Shown here piece by piece: positions 1 to 8,767 of a DNA stretch of 64,000 nucleotides (within the stretch, counting starts at the first letter, position 1; each line of letters begins with the position of its first letter). The notes beneath the pieces were generated by a model, which saw only the letters and a list, made by a program, of their open reading frames with translations, searched no databases and was not told the origin of the DNA. The DNA comes from JAPPOI01 sp028818055 (lineage in GTDB: Bacteria; Pseudomonadota; Alphaproteobacteria; Rhodobacterales; Rhodobacteraceae), in assembly GCA_965267405.1 (NCBI GenBank), contig OZ253954.1:1116001-1180000 (forward strand). The letters are read 5' to 3'. The position numbers and the translations under genes were made by a program.

Positions 1-254
1 ATCAGCCGTCGCCCGAGCGGAACCGCTCGACCCAAGTCTCCCAAACCGAGAAATGCAGTCAGCGCGTTTTCCAGCAACACAGGATTTCGACTGTCACGAA
101 TAAGGGCCCGCGTGTAGTAGTCGGCCGCCGCTGCATAGTCGTTGTCCAAGACCGCCGTCCGACCGGCCAAGTAGGGGCCCGAATTGCCCTGTGCCGTGGC
201 CACATCGGCCAAACACAGACCCAGTATCAACGTCAGTGCCTTTTTTAACGGCAT
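1..254 (-). CDS. TPR-repeat protein, N-terminal part (runs off the window)
   Basis: Reading the minus strand from the ATG at 254 gives an open frame to the window edge, so the C-terminus is missing. It begins with a hydrophobic signal peptide (MPLKKALTLILGLCLADVATA, cleavage likely after ATA), followed by helical TPR-like sequence with an A-x-YYTRAL-x-R-D pattern typical of tetratricopeptide repeats. A strong GGAGGAG ribosome-binding site lies 6-7 bases before the ATG. Rhodobacteraceae commonly carry an exported TPR protein next to ETF-QO. The partner is unknown; TPRs usually act as protein-binding scaffolds, here in the periplasm. Confidence 0.75.
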   Translation of the reverse strand, partial: MPLKKALTLILGLCLADVATAQGNSGPYLAGRTAVLDNDYAAAADYYTRALIRDSRNPVLLENALTAFLGLGDLGRAVPLGRRL

Positions 255-348
255 GAAATCTCCTCCTGCGAAGCGACCCAAACCTAGGCTCAAGCCGCAA
301 TCGGCGCAATGTGCCACTTTGCGGCAAGTACCACCACTGACATATCTG

Positions 349-1983
349 TTACATATTCGGGTAGTTCGGGCCGTCGCCGCCTTGTGGCGTTGTCCAGACG
401 ATATTCTGGCTGGGGTCCTTAATGTCGCACGTCTTGCAATGGACGCAGTTTTGGAAATTGATCACGAACTTCTCGTCGACCACTTCATAAACACCAGCAG
501 GGCAGTACCGCTGCGCCGGTTCAGCAAATTTCGGAAGATTGACCGAAATCGGCACATCAGCGTCCAGAAGCTTCAAATGTGCTGGCTGACTTTCTTCGTG
601 ATTTGTCATCGAGAAGCTGACGTTGGTCAGACGATCGAAACTGATCTTTCCATCGGGTTTTGGATAGTCAATGGGCGCAAAATCAGCTGCGGCACCAGTC
701 GATTCTGCGTCCGATTTCCCGTGGCCCATTGTACCAAACAACGAGAAACCCAGTGTGTTCGTCCACATATCGAGACCGCCGAGTGTCAGCGAAGCGACCA
801 GACCACGCTTTGACCACATCGGTTTTACATTCCGAACCTTCTTCAGATCCTTGCCGATCGGGCCTTCTTTCAGTTCTGTCGAATAGGCCTCAAGGGTATC
901 TCCAGAGCGACCCTCCTGGATCGCGCGGTACGCGTGCTCGGCAGCTGCCTTGCCGGAAAGCATTGCGTTGTGATTGCCCTTGATGCGAGGCACATTCACC
1001 AATCCAACCGAACATCCTAGCAAAGCGCCGCCCGGGAACGCTGCATTCGGCATCGACTGGTATCCGCCTTCGGTGATCGCTCGGGCACCGTAGGCAATCC
1101 GTTTGCCGCCTTTAAGCAACTCAGCAACCATTGGATGATGCTTGAACCGCTGGAACTCCATGTATGGGAACAAGTGCGGGTTCTCATAATTCAGGTGAAC
1201 AACAAATCCGACGTACACTTGGTTGTTGTCGATGTGATATATAAATGAGCCGCCGCCCGCGTTGCTGTTTAGTGGCCAGCCCATCGTGTGGGTAACCGAC
1301 CCTTCTTTGTGCTTCTCTGGGTCGATCTCCCAGATTTCTTTCATGCCGATGCCGTATTTTTGCGGCTCTGCATCTTTGTCGAGTTCGTATTTTGCGATCA
1401 CTTGCTTCGACAATGATCCGCGGACGCCTTCTCCGAGGAAAACATACTTGCCCAGAAGCTCCATGCCGGGCTCATAACCGTCGCTTGGCGTCCCGTCGGG
1501 GTTAAGGCCAAATTCGCCGGCAACAACGCCTTTTACTTCCCCACCGTCGCCATAGATCAATTCCGAGCATGCCATGCCTGGGAATACCTGAACGCCCATC
1601 TCTTCGGCCTGCTCCGCCATCCAGCGACAAACGTTGGCCATCGACACGATATAGTTGCCGTGGTTGTTCATCAGTGGCGGCATTGGGAAGTTTGGAATGC
1701 GAACTCCACCAGCTTCGCCAAGGAAGTAGAATTTATCCTCCTTCACCGGGACATTGATTGGCGCGCCTTTTTCTTTCCAATCTGGAATGAGCGCGTTCAA
1801 TCCAACAGGATCAAGGACAGCCCCTGACAAAATGTGGGCACCAACTTCAGATCCCTTCTCCAACACGACAACCTCAAGATCGGCGTCCAGTTGTTTCAAT
1901 CGGATCGCGGCAGAAAGACCTGCTGGCCCCGCCCCGACGATAACAACGTCGAACTCCATGCTCTCGCGTTCAATTTCCGACAT
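349..1983 (-). CDS. Electron transfer flavoprotein-ubiquinone oxidoreductase (ETF-QO)
   Basis: Membrane-associated flavo-iron-sulfur enzyme that takes electrons from reduced ETF and passes them to ubiquinone. The 544-residue length matches the family. Near the N-terminus there is an FAD-binding dinucleotide fold (VVIVGAGPAGLSAA, about residues 13-26). Near the C-terminus is the 4Fe-4S ferredoxin-like segment with CPAGVYE, then CVHCKTCDIKDP and the family ending GGDGPNYPNM. The electron donor is probably the EtfBA encoded at 20.6-22.3 kb. The gene is transcribed away from greA; the 218-base gap between them holds promoters for both. Confidence 0.96.
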   Translation of the reverse strand: MSEIERESMEFDVVIVGAGPAGLSAAIRLKQLDADLEVVVLEKGSEVGAHILSGAVLDPVGLNALIPDWKEKGAPINVPVKEDKFYFLGEAGGVRIPNFPMPPLMNNHGNYIVSMANVCRWMAEQAEEMGVQVFPGMACSELIYGDGGEVKGVVAGEFGLNPDGTPSDGYEPGMELLGKYVFLGEGVRGSLSKQVIAKYELDKDAEPQKYGIGMKEIWEIDPEKHKEGSVTHTMGWPLNSNAGGGSFIYHIDNNQVYVGFVVHLNYENPHLFPYMEFQRFKHHPMVAELLKGGKRIAYGARAITEGGYQSMPNAAFPGGALLGCSVGLVNVPRIKGNHNAMLSGKAAAEHAYRAIQEGRSGDTLEAYSTELKEGPIGKDLKKVRNVKPMWSKRGLVASLTLGGLDMWTNTLGFSLFGTMGHGKSDAESTGAAADFAPIDYPKPDGKISFDRLTNVSFSMTNHEESQPAHLKLLDADVPISVNLPKFAEPAQRYCPAGVYEVVDEKFVINFQNCVHCKTCDIKDPSQNIVWTTPQGGDGPNYPNM

Positions 1984-2134
1984 TTGGCACCTATTCCCAT
2001 GGCATCATTGATTTCGCGGGATACTTTCTTGTCCCGTTGCCAGCGTCAATCAGAACCCTGCGTCTTGGGACGAAATGCCCTGAATTTCTTGCGGGATAGA
2101 TGCGCGGAGACCGGCCCGAGACGGCCTTAACCTC

Positions 2135-2163
2135 TTGACACCCACCGTGTGTGTTTAATTTAA
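2135..2163 (+). promoter_or_regulatory. Putative sigma-70 promoter of greA
   Basis: A perfect -35 hexamer TTGACA lies at 2135-2140. It is followed 15-17 bases later by an A/T-rich block (TAATTTAA, 2156-2163) that could serve as -10. It is placed correctly ahead of the greA start at 2202. The -10 match is weak, so the exact spacing is uncertain. Confidence 0.4.
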
Positions 2164-2201
2164 GACGGAAGCTGGCGCGATGGCGCCGAAAGGAACGTTT
2201 C

Positions 2202-2672
2202 GTGGAAAAAATACCGCTGACCCGCGCGGGACACACTGCGCTTAATGACGAATTGAAGATGCTCAAGTCTGAAGAGCGTCCAGCTGTCATTCGTGCTATT
2301 GCCGAGGCGCGAGAGCACGGCGACCTTTCGGAGAACGCCGAGTATCACGCAGCGCGCGAGCGTCAGAGCTTCATCGAAGGTAGGATCAAAGAGATCGAAG
2401 GCATTCTTTCTCTTGCTGATGTGATCGACACATCAAAGCTTTCCGGAACCATTAAATTTGGCGCTGTGGTCCAAATTGTGGATGAAGATACCGACGAGGA
2501 ACGAACCTATCAGATTGTCGGCGAACCTGAAGCGGACATCGAAAACGGCCGTTTGAACATCAAGTCGCCTTTGGCCCGCGCCCTCATCGGTAAGGACGAA
2601 GGCGATAGCGTCGAAGTTCGCACACCGGGCGGCGAAAAGAGCTACGAAATCCTAAGTATCAAATACAGCTGA
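2202..2672 (+). CDS. greA: Transcription elongation factor GreA
   Basis: GreA inserts into the RNA polymerase secondary channel and stimulates cleavage of backtracked transcripts. The protein of 156 residues shows the N-terminal coiled coil with the family signature [15 protein letters not shown] (acidic tip residues D and E), then the FKBP-like C-terminal domain ending in [12 protein letters not shown]. The GTG at 2202 is preferred because it gives the standard start (M)[10 protein letters not shown], close to the usual 158 residues, and has an AAGGAA ribosome-binding site just upstream. An open frame extends back to 2151 but would add an atypical basic leader. Confidence 0.95.
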   Translation: MEKIPLTRAGHTALNDELKMLKSEERPAVIRAIAEAREHGDLSENAEYHAARERQSFIEGRIKEIEGILSLADVIDTSKLSGTIKFGAVVQIVDEDTDEERTYQIVGEPEADIENGRLNIKSPLARALIGKDEGDSVEVRTPGGEKSYEILSIKYS

Positions 2673-2688
2673 AAGCTGGACCGTTTGC

Positions 2689-3726
2689 ATGAACGAACCG
2701 TCTTCAAAATCGCCACCGATTGATCTGGGCATCTATAACCGCGCTGATCACAATGATGTTCTTGATCCTGCTGACAAGATAGCGATTTTCTTGAGCGTGT
2801 TTTGGCTGGTTATGTGTCTGTTTTTCTTCGCTTTTTTGGGGCTTGGTGGCCAAGATGAACTCGGCCCACTGAAGTTTCTTGTCATCGTGTTGGCGCTCTT
2901 GCTGCCTGTCGCACTTATCTGGATCGCCTCTATCGCGACGAAAAGCGCACGCATCATGCGCGAGGAGAGCGAGAGACTTCAGGCTTCGATGGATGCAATG
3001 CGTCAGGTTTACATCACGCAAGCGCAGATGGCTGCCACGACAATGGGCCCGAATGTCGAGCGTAAGATCGACGAAATTGTCCGCGGACAACAACGCACCG
3101 AGTCAGCTTTCGCGCAGTTCGCATCGACGCGGGTCGAAACTCAGCCTTCACCAGCAAGACGAGCAGCATTGGGTACGCCAGGAGCAGCACCAGAACTTCC
3201 TATTGAGTCTCAACCCGACCTCGCGCTTGACACATCTCAAACCTATAGTGGGACGCCGGTTTCAACAGCAGATTTCATTTCGGCGATGAACTTCCCTGAA
3301 ACCGCAGAAGATCGCGAAGGATTTGAGGCGCTGAGGCGGGCGCTTTCAGATCGACGCGCCGCGAACTTGATCACCGCAAGCCAGGACGTGCTCACCCTGC
3401 TCAGTCAGGATGGTATTTATATGGACGACCTTGCTCCAGACAGAGCGCACCCAGATTTGTGGCGGCGATTTGCGATAGGCGAACGTGGCGGTGCGGTCTC
3501 GGCCTTGGGCGGAATTCGTGACCGGTCTTCCATCGCTTTGTCGGCAGCACGAATGCGCCAAGATTCGATTTTCCGGGACACAACGCATCATTTCCTAAGA
3601 ACATTTGACAAAACTCTTTCGGAAATTGCTGACGATCTTTCGGATCAAGAACTTATCGCTGCTGCGGATACCCGAACGGCCCGCGCATTCATGCTGCTGG
3701 GCCGTGTCGCTGGAATGTTTGACTAG
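2689..3726 (+). CDS. Membrane protein of unknown function
   Basis: I do not recognise a characterised family. The 345-residue product has two hydrophobic segments near the N-terminus (about residues 28-50 and 62-82: FLSVFWLVMCLFFFAFLGL and FLVIVLALLLPVALIWIA). A helical, probably coiled-coil stretch (ESERLQASMDAMRQ) and a long soluble C-terminal region rich in charged residues follow. It starts 16 bases after greA, in the same direction, so it may be co-transcribed. Similar short-TM, long-cytoplasmic-tail proteins are often conserved hypotheticals in roseobacters; no function is assigned. Confidence 0.75.
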   Translation: MNEPSSKSPPIDLGIYNRADHNDVLDPADKIAIFLSVFWLVMCLFFFAFLGLGGQDELGPLKFLVIVLALLLPVALIWIASIATKSARIMREESERLQASMDAMRQVYITQAQMAATTMGPNVERKIDEIVRGQQRTESAFAQFASTRVETQPSPARRAALGTPGAAPELPIESQPDLALDTSQTYSGTPVSTADFISAMNFPETAEDREGFEALRRALSDRRAANLITASQDVLTLLSQDGIYMDDLAPDRAHPDLWRRFAIGERGGAVSALGGIRDRSSIALSAARMRQDSIFRDTTHHFLRTFDKTLSEIADDLSDQELIAAADTRTARAFMLLGRVAGMFD

Positions 3727-3733
3727 GCCTGTT

Positions 3734-4831
3734 CTATATCGGGAAGAGTTCTTCTTCCTGCTCGGTCTCGCCAAACTCACTCATTAGAACTTCACTATCG
3801 AAGTCAGTGCCACAAGCGATCTCGGTCACCGGAAGCAGGTCTGTTAGCAGCATTCCCTGCACTTCCTGCTCTTGCGAGATTCCACAGCCACAATCGAAAT
3901 CATGACCGCAGCTTTTGACCGTAACGTCAGCCTCAGCGTCGTCTTCAGTTTCCCCGCAATTGCAGTCGAAGTCGTGACCGCAGGATTTTCCGTGACTGTG
4001 CGCAAGATATTCATCTGAGGTGAGCCACGCCTCTTCATTTTCGTAAAAGCCGTGAACCTCAGTAATCAGGTCGCCAGCCACAAATTCGTCGCCATCGGAG
4101 TCAGTGTCTTCTTCGTCTTCACCGCTACGCGCCGCTGCTACCGCCAGCGCCGCGCCACCACCGAAGGCAACGCCGAAAAGTAATCCTATCACGGCCAGGA
4201 GAGCGCCTATGATGCCCGCACCACCGCCGCCGCCGCCTCCACCGCCCTCGAAGGAAACGCCACCATCGCCGGGTGGCGGGGGCGGAGGATCCTCAGCGTC
4301 CGGAACTGTCGCGCCGCCTGTACCATAAAGAAACTGGGCACCCAAAATATCGCCATCGCCTAGGTCGTCGGTCGAGATATATGGATTCATGATTTCCGAT
4401 GTGTCGTTCACATGCCCAAGACCAATGGCATGGCCAATCTCGTGCAAGGCGACTGCATAGAAATCCAGGCCACCCGACTGTCCGAAAGGCGTCCAGGTCT
4501 CAAGCGAGTCCATCGTAATGTCTGCGCTGTTGAAGGTATCGACGCCCGGCAAAGGCGTATAGCTGTAACTTGCTTGGCCCACTGTACTTCCGGCAAGTGC
4601 ACCCATGCCAACGTCGATATTGGCACCAGACGTGGCTGAGTAAGCAAAGTCGATACCGGAGACGTCTTCCCAACGATCAAACGCCGCCTGCATGGCGGTC
4701 TCGAAGTCGTTTTGATTGTAACCCGATGCGAAGTACGATCCGTCAGGAAGGTCCATGCTCCAAGTCACGGTTCCGGAGAACGAGCCAAGGGCATCGGTTC
4801 CCCACTTAATGTCTCCAGCACTATATGTCAT
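3734..4831 (-). CDS. Matrixin-type zinc metalloprotease with Gly-rich/hydrophobic segment and cysteine repeats
   Basis: The first about 170 residues form an M10/matrixin-like catalytic domain with the full zinc motif HEIGHAIGLGH (His130, Glu131, His134, His140) and a Met-turn (SEIMNPY, Met148). No signal peptide is visible. Then come a Pro-rich linker (181-187), nine consecutive Gly (196-204), a hydrophobic segment (about 207-234) that could span a membrane, and an acidic tail. The tail carries two near-identical units, SCGHDFDCNCG (283-293) and SCGHDFDCGCG (307-317), plus a degenerate third (ACGTDFDS, 339-346). I know no described family with this architecture. The zinc-protease call is secure; the role of the C-terminal half is unknown. 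Confidence 0.85.
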   Translation of the reverse strand: MTYSAGDIKWGTDALGSFSGTVTWSMDLPDGSYFASGYNQNDFETAMQAAFDRWEDVSGIDFAYSATSGANIDVGMGALAGSTVGQASYSYTPLPGVDTFNSADITMDSLETWTPFGQSGGLDFYAVALHEIGHAIGLGHVNDTSEIMNPYISTDDLGDGDILGAQFLYGTGGATVPDAEDPPPPPPGDGGVSFEGGGGGGGGGAGIIGALLAVIGLLFGVAFGGGAALAVAAARSGEDEEDTDSDGDEFVAGDLITEVHGFYENEEAWLTSDEYLAHSHGKSCGHDFDCNCGETEDDAEADVTVKSCGHDFDCGCGISQEQEVQGMLLTDLLPVTEIACGTDFDSEVLMSEFGETEQEEELFPI

Positions 4832-4986
4832 GGCACCGCCTACTTGCCTTTGTTAACATTCGGTAAACCTAAAACACTGCTAAGAGTTAAAATGTGGCGA
4901 AACAACGGCCTAATTGGGTCGAAACTGAATTGCAGCGCCAAGCAGGTCGAGATGGGCACAATTCCACTTACAACAAGGGCTAATCC

Positions 4987-5379
4987 ATGAGAATCAGCGT
5001 CGGAACTTCAATTGTTTTTTGGCTCGTCGCTCTGCTGGCTCTAGCGTGGAACGCAATGGGGTGCCTCAATTTCTTCTGGCAAGTGACAGAAAGTGGATTG
5101 GAAAATCTGCCACCAGAGTATCGTGAATTTGCCGCTGCTCGCCCGATTTGGGCAACCGCCGGATTCGGGCTTTCAGTTATTTCCGGATTGGCTGGCGCGC
5201 TGCTTATGTTGATCAAGAACCGGACCGCCGGAATGATGTTTGTACTTTCCGCAATTGGTGCGGTTGTGGCAGCCATACCCGCTATTGGTTGGCCAAACCA
5301 ATCTCTGTTGTACGGGGCGATCATGTCGGCCGTGCTTGCAGGATATTTTGCTTTTTTCTGTTTCCGACGTCTGAAATGA
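4987..5379 (+). CDS. Small four-helix membrane protein, function unknown
   Basis: A 130-residue protein with four hydrophobic segments (about residues 5-28, 50-72, 78-97, 104-124) and short loops. The second loop contains a YREFAAARP stretch. It resembles conserved small integral membrane proteins of alphaproteobacteria that are sometimes loosely labelled sugar transporters, but nothing in the sequence supports a specific substrate. It converges on rplA, separated by a hairpin terminator at 5382-5403. Confidence 0.75.
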   Translation: MRISVGTSIVFWLVALLALAWNAMGCLNFFWQVTESGLENLPPEYREFAAARPIWATAGFGLSVISGLAGALLMLIKNRTAGMMFVLSAIGAVVAAIPAIGWPNQSLLYGAIMSAVLAGYFAFFCFRRLK

Positions 5380-5381
5380 AA

Positions 5382-5403
5382 AGGGCGCCTCAGCGGGCGC
5401 CCT
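5382..5403. terminator. Hairpin terminator between the 4987-5379 gene and rplA
   Basis: AGGGCGCC / TCAGCG / GGCGCCCT gives a perfect 8-bp GC-rich stem with a 6-base loop. It sits right after the plus-strand stop and 22 bases from the rplA stop. It has no long T-run on either side, but its position between convergent genes fits a bidirectional terminator. Confidence 0.65.
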
Positions 5404-5425
5404 AGTCAGTAATCTGTGATTTCGA

Positions 5426-6127
5426 TTAGTCGTTGCCGGTGGCTGACGTCACATCGATGCTGACGCCTGGGCCCATTGTCGAGCTCAGTGCGACTTTCTT
5501 CATATATGCGCCCTTGGCTCCAGTCGGTTTTGCCTTTGCAACCGCGTCGACGAATGCACGCACGTTCTCAACCAGTTTGGCTTCGTCGAACGAAGCCTTG
5601 CCAACGCCAGCGTGAATGACACCAGCTTTCTCAACCTTGAACTGAACCTGCCCGCCCTTTGCGGCTTGCACAGCCTCTTTGACGTCCATGGTCACAGTGC
5701 CAACCTTTGGGTTTGGCATCAGATTGCGAGGGCCAAGCACCTTACCAAGGCGGCCGACGATCGGCATCATGTCCGGAGTTGCAATGCAGCGATCAAATTC
5801 GATGGTGCCGCCCTGAACGGTTTCCATCAGGTCTTCTGCGCCGACGATATCAGCGCCAGCTTCAGTCGCTTCGTCTGCCTTTGCGCCACGCGCGAAAACA
5901 GCAACACGAACCGACTTGCCTGTGCCGTTTGGAAGGTTCACCGAGCCACGAACCATTTGGTCCGCATGGCGCGGGTCAACGCCCAGGTTCATTGCGATCT
6001 CGACGGTTTCGTCGAATTTTGCTTTTGCGTTGGCTTTTACCAGGCTGACGGCCTCTTCAACCGACACATTTTCTTTACCCGCAAAAGCTTCGCGGGCGGA
6101 TTTTGTCCGTTTTCCAAGCTTTGCCAT
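5426..6127 (-). CDS. rplA: 50S ribosomal protein L1
   Basis: L1 binds 23S rRNA at the mobile L1 stalk and usually represses translation of its own rplK-rplA mRNA. The 233-residue length is standard, with the hallmark [21 protein letters not shown] and the C-terminal [10 protein letters not shown] motif. The gene follows rplK with a 3-base gap, as in the classic L11 operon. After rplA comes a terminator and a convergent gene, so rplJ-rplL-rpoBC do not follow directly here. Confidence 0.98.
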   Translation of the reverse strand: MAKLGKRTKSAREAFAGKENVSVEEAVSLVKANAKAKFDETVEIAMNLGVDPRHADQMVRGSVNLPNGTGKSVRVAVFARGAKADEATEAGADIVGAEDLMETVQGGTIEFDRCIATPDMMPIVGRLGKVLGPRNLMPNPKVGTVTMDVKEAVQAAKGGQVQFKVEKAGVIHAGVGKASFDEAKLVENVRAFVDAVAKAKPTGAKGAYMKKVALSSTMGPGVSIDVTSATGND

Positions 6128-6130
6128 GAT

Positions 6131-6559
6131 TTACCCTTTCACCTCGATGCCCATCGACTTGGCCGAGCCAAGGATGATTTTCATCGCCTGATCAATATCG
6201 TTCGCGTTCAGGTCTTTCATTTTCGCTTCCGCGATTTCCTGAAGCTGCTTCTTGGTGACGGAGCCTACGACTTCGCGGCTTGGGTTGTTCGCACCAGACT
6301 TCAGCTTGGCAGCTTTCTTCAGGAAGTAAGACGCAGGAGGCGTCTTGATGTCCATCGAGAAGGACTTGTCCTGATAATAGGTGATGATGGTCGGGCATGG
6401 CGCACCCGGCTCAAGCTCTTGCGTCTTGGCGTTGAACGCCTTGCAAAATTCCATGATATTGATGCCGCGCTGACCCAGAGCCGGACCAACCGGCGGAGAT
6501 GGGTTCGCTTGTCCGGCGGGCACTTGAAGCTTCATAGTGCCAGCTACTTTCTTGGCCAT
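6131..6559 (-). CDS. rplK: 50S ribosomal protein L11
   Basis: L11 binds the GTPase-associated region of 23S rRNA and is needed for RelA-dependent stringent signalling. The protein has 142 residues and reads clearly as L11: it starts [20 protein letters not shown], carries [15 protein letters not shown], and ends in the RNA-binding domain with [12 protein letters not shown]. It is first in a two-gene rplK-rplA unit; nusG and secE lie about 1.5-2.4 kb upstream in the same orientation, separated by two plus-strand genes. Confidence 0.98.
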   Translation of the reverse strand: MAKKVAGTMKLQVPAGQANPSPPVGPALGQRGINIMEFCKAFNAKTQELEPGAPCPTIITYYQDKSFSMDIKTPPASYFLKKAAKLKSGANNPSREVVGSVTKKQLQEIAEAKMKDLNANDIDQAMKIILGSAKSMGIEVKG

Positions 6560-6799
6560 ATCTGGCCTCCTTTCTCAACGTTCGAAGGACGCGTCCCAAG
6601 AACTATGGTTGATGTGGTCCGGTCCGATGATCGCGATCACCTCGCCTCCCACTAGAGTCGTCGCTTCCGCGACAGGCGTGCCGCATACAATGACACAGGC
6701 ATCATTGCAAGCGTCACAGGCAGATTTCGCAATTTAACTCTTGGGTTAAGTTGCATGTTCCGACATCATTTAAATCCGACGCAATGCAAAGGTATGCTC

Positions 6800-7579
6800 A
6801 TGTCCTTAGCCGAAATCGTGGATCTCTCGAAATACCCGATTAACTCCGATGAATTCAGGGCAACGCAGCGAACAAATCTGGACGAAAATGGCGTCGTTGT
6901 TTTACCGGGTTTCATCTTGGACAACGCGCTTGCGGCGATTCAGGCCGAAAGCGAAGCGGTTGAAGAGCAGGCTTACTTTTGCGCCCAAAACCATTCGGTT
7001 TATCTGACCCCACCTGATCCGTCATTTGGCGCCGACCATCCGGCAAACAGGCAGGTGGTTTCATCAAAAGGCTGCGTCTGCGACGACGTCGTCGCCAAGG
7101 ACTCGCCGCTAAGGCAACTGTACGACGATCCCACTTTTCGCAGCTTTATTACAGCGACCACTGGAGAGACCGAACTCCATCCGTATGCGGATCCCCTGTC
7201 GTCGATCAACATTCACTATGCAAAAACTGGTCAGGAACTCGGGTGGCACTTCGATAACTCAGAATTCGCGATAACTTTGCTCATCCGAAAGCCCGAAGCT
7301 GGCAGCCGTTTTGAATACATCAAAAACCTGCGCGACGCTGAAGCTGGAGAAATGAACTATGAGGGCGTTTCCGCCCTGCTCGACAACAAAACCCGACCTG
7401 AAGTCCTAACTATGGACGCTGGCGCGTTGGTTCTATTTCGCGGTCGAAATTCAGTTCACCGCGTGTCGCCCAACGAAGGCACGACCACGCGGATTTTGGC
7501 AGTCTTGGCGTACAATTCAGAACCCGGAGTAGAGCTGTCTGAAAGTGCCCGCATGACGTTTTACGGGCGGTTAACTTAA
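6800..7579 (+). CDS. 2-oxoglutarate/Fe(II)-dependent oxygenase (ArpA/HalD-like fold)
   Basis: A 259-residue cupin-fold oxygenase. The iron triad is visible as His150-x-Asp152 in ELGWHFDNSEF and His220 in RGRNSVHRVSP; Arg231 (TTTRILAV) is the likely 2-oxoglutarate ligand. The sequence around the triad resembles the ArpA/BesD/HalD group acting on free amino acids. The radical halogenases of that group have Gly in place of the Asp; the Asp seen here argues for hydroxylation. The ATG at 6800 has AAAGG seven bases upstream; ATGs at 6794 and 6755 are less well placed. The substrate is unknown. Confidence 0.75.
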   Translation: MSLAEIVDLSKYPINSDEFRATQRTNLDENGVVVLPGFILDNALAAIQAESEAVEEQAYFCAQNHSVYLTPPDPSFGADHPANRQVVSSKGCVCDDVVAKDSPLRQLYDDPTFRSFITATTGETELHPYADPLSSINIHYAKTGQELGWHFDNSEFAITLLIRKPEAGSRFEYIKNLRDAEAGEMNYEGVSALLDNKTRPEVLTMDAGALVLFRGRNSVHRVSPNEGTTTRILAVLAYNSEPGVELSESARMTFYGRLT

Positions 7580-7700
7580 AGACGTCACTTAAGCCGCCAA
7601 ATCGAACATGAAACAAAAAAATTCTTTGATCGTCGTCAATGACGCGCGGTGTGAACTGCAGAATTCTATCGGCATTTCTAGAACCCTAGGGAAAATTGAT

Positions 7701-8024
7701 ATGCCAACTGAAGACAATGCTACACAAGAAAAGAAACGCACTTGGACCGAAGAGATCGAGGTTTCCAGCGAGAAACTAAAGGAAAAAGTGGAAAAGCTAG
7801 GCGCCGAGGCCTCGGTCCGCCGCATCCGCATTAAAGAACCTGACGGTGATATCGCAGTCGACATTCCACTCACTGTAGGAGCGGTTGCCGGCGGGGCACT
7901 TGTTCTAGCCGCGCCTGTTTTGGCGATAATCGGCGCGATCGCAGCCTTTTTTGCGAAAGTAAAAGTCGAGATCGTCCGTGAAGAAGAACACGAAGAAAAA
8001 GAAGTAACAGCGGTGGACGGCTAA
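7701..8024 (+). CDS. DUF4342 domain-containing protein
   Basis: A 107-residue protein whose core WTEEIEVSSEKLKEKVEKLG...VRRIRIK followed by a hydrophobic segment (IPLTVGAVAGGALVLAAPVLAIIGAIAAF, split here by description only) matches the DUF4342 pattern: an amphipathic helix, a small beta segment, then one membrane-spanning stretch. The C-terminus is highly charged (Glu/Lys/His). The ATG at 7701 follows an AGGGA box; the frame stays open to an ATG at 7608, so a longer form is possible. The function of this family is not known. Confidence 0.7.
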   Translation: MPTEDNATQEKKRTWTEEIEVSSEKLKEKVEKLGAEASVRRIRIKEPDGDIAVDIPLTVGAVAGGALVLAAPVLAIIGAIAAFFAKVKVEIVREEEHEEKEVTAVDG

Positions 8025-8038
8025 CTGAGTGTGGTTTT

Positions 8039-8054
8039 GGGCGGGTAACCGCCC
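8039..8054. terminator. Hairpin between the DUF4342 gene and nusG
   Basis: GGGCGG / GTAA / CCGCCC forms a perfect 6-bp stem with a tetraloop. On the plus strand it is preceded by TTTT and followed by GAAAC, so the minus strand reads GTTTC-stem-AAAACC. It lies between convergent stops and probably ends transcription from both sides. The missing T-run makes this tentative. Confidence 0.5.
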
Positions 8055-8063
8055 GAAACTCAA

Positions 8064-8597
8064 TTAACCCTGCTTGCTCACCTGAGTGAACTCCAACTCG
8101 ACCGGCGTTGCACGTCCAAAGATTGAAACCGTAACTTTCAAGCGCTGGTTCTCGTCGTCGACTTCTTCGACGGTTCCATCGAAGTCTTCGAACGGGCCGT
8201 CGTTCACTTTGACTTTTTCGCCGACTTCGTAAGAGATCAGCATCTTCGGCGCAGATTCACCCTCTTCAACGCGATTGAGGATGGCATTCACTTCTGCATC
8301 CCGCATAGGCATTGGGCGACCCTGAGGCCCCAGAAAACCTGTCACGCGATTGATCGAGTTGATCAGGTGGTAACCTTCATCCGACATTTCCATGCGGACC
8401 AGAACATAACCCGGCATAAAGCGACGTTCGGCCGTCACTTTTTTTCCGCGGCGGATCTCTATGACCTCTTCAGTTGGAACCAAGACCTCTTCGATCTCGT
8501 CCTCAAGCCCCGCATCGATGACGGATTGGCGAATCTGTTCTGCGATCTTCTTTTCAAAGTTTGAAAGAACGCTCACTGAATACCAGCGCTTGGCCAT
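8064..8597 (-). CDS. nusG: Transcription termination/antitermination factor NusG
   Basis: NusG binds the RNA polymerase clamp, suppresses pausing, and links polymerase to Rho or the ribosome. The 177-residue product has the NGN domain ([45 protein letters not shown]) and the C-terminal KOW domain ([24 protein letters not shown]). It follows secE in the conserved secE-nusG order with a 170-base gap that holds a hairpin. Confidence 0.98.
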   Translation of the reverse strand: MAKRWYSVSVLSNFEKKIAEQIRQSVIDAGLEDEIEEVLVPTEEVIEIRRGKKVTAERRFMPGYVLVRMEMSDEGYHLINSINRVTGFLGPQGRPMPMRDAEVNAILNRVEEGESAPKMLISYEVGEKVKVNDGPFEDFDGTVEEVDDENQRLKVTVSIFGRATPVELEFTQVSKQG

Positions 8598-8647
8598 CTC
8601 AAGTTATCCTCTGTTTGGGCTGCATTGCTGCTCCCAGAATTAAATAG

Positions 8648-8669
8648 GGCGTGCAACACGGTGCACGCC
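8648..8669 (-). terminator. Hairpin (attenuator or terminator) between secE and nusG
   Basis: GGCGTGCA / 6-base loop / TGCACGCC forms a perfect 8-bp stem. On the minus strand it is followed by CTATTTAATTC, a moderately T-rich tail. Because secE and nusG are usually co-transcribed, this could be partial termination or an attenuator, or a processing site. Confidence 0.5.
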
Positions 8670-8767
8670 TCAACGGTGGACGGGATACTCGGCGACGTCA
8701 GGGATTTCAAGAGGAGTCGTCGCTATAAACGTCCAAATTGACCGTGTTCAGGCCAATCGCTTCGGAA

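Noticed and set aside
4196..4260. Tandem GGC/GCC-rich tract as a repeat element or CRISPR remnant
   Set aside because: It encodes the nine-Gly and Pro-rich stretches of the metalloprotease in frame; no spacers or repeats of CRISPR type exist anywhere in the window.
5612..6655. Plus-strand open frame (347 codons) opposite rplA and rplK
   Set aside because: It is antisense to two clear ribosomal protein genes and has no recognisable domain; a shadow frame.
6800..7579. Radical halogenase (BesD/HalD type)
   Set aside because: The iron-binding motif is HFD with Asp152, while halogenases of this group have Gly or Ala there. A hydroxylase is better supported.
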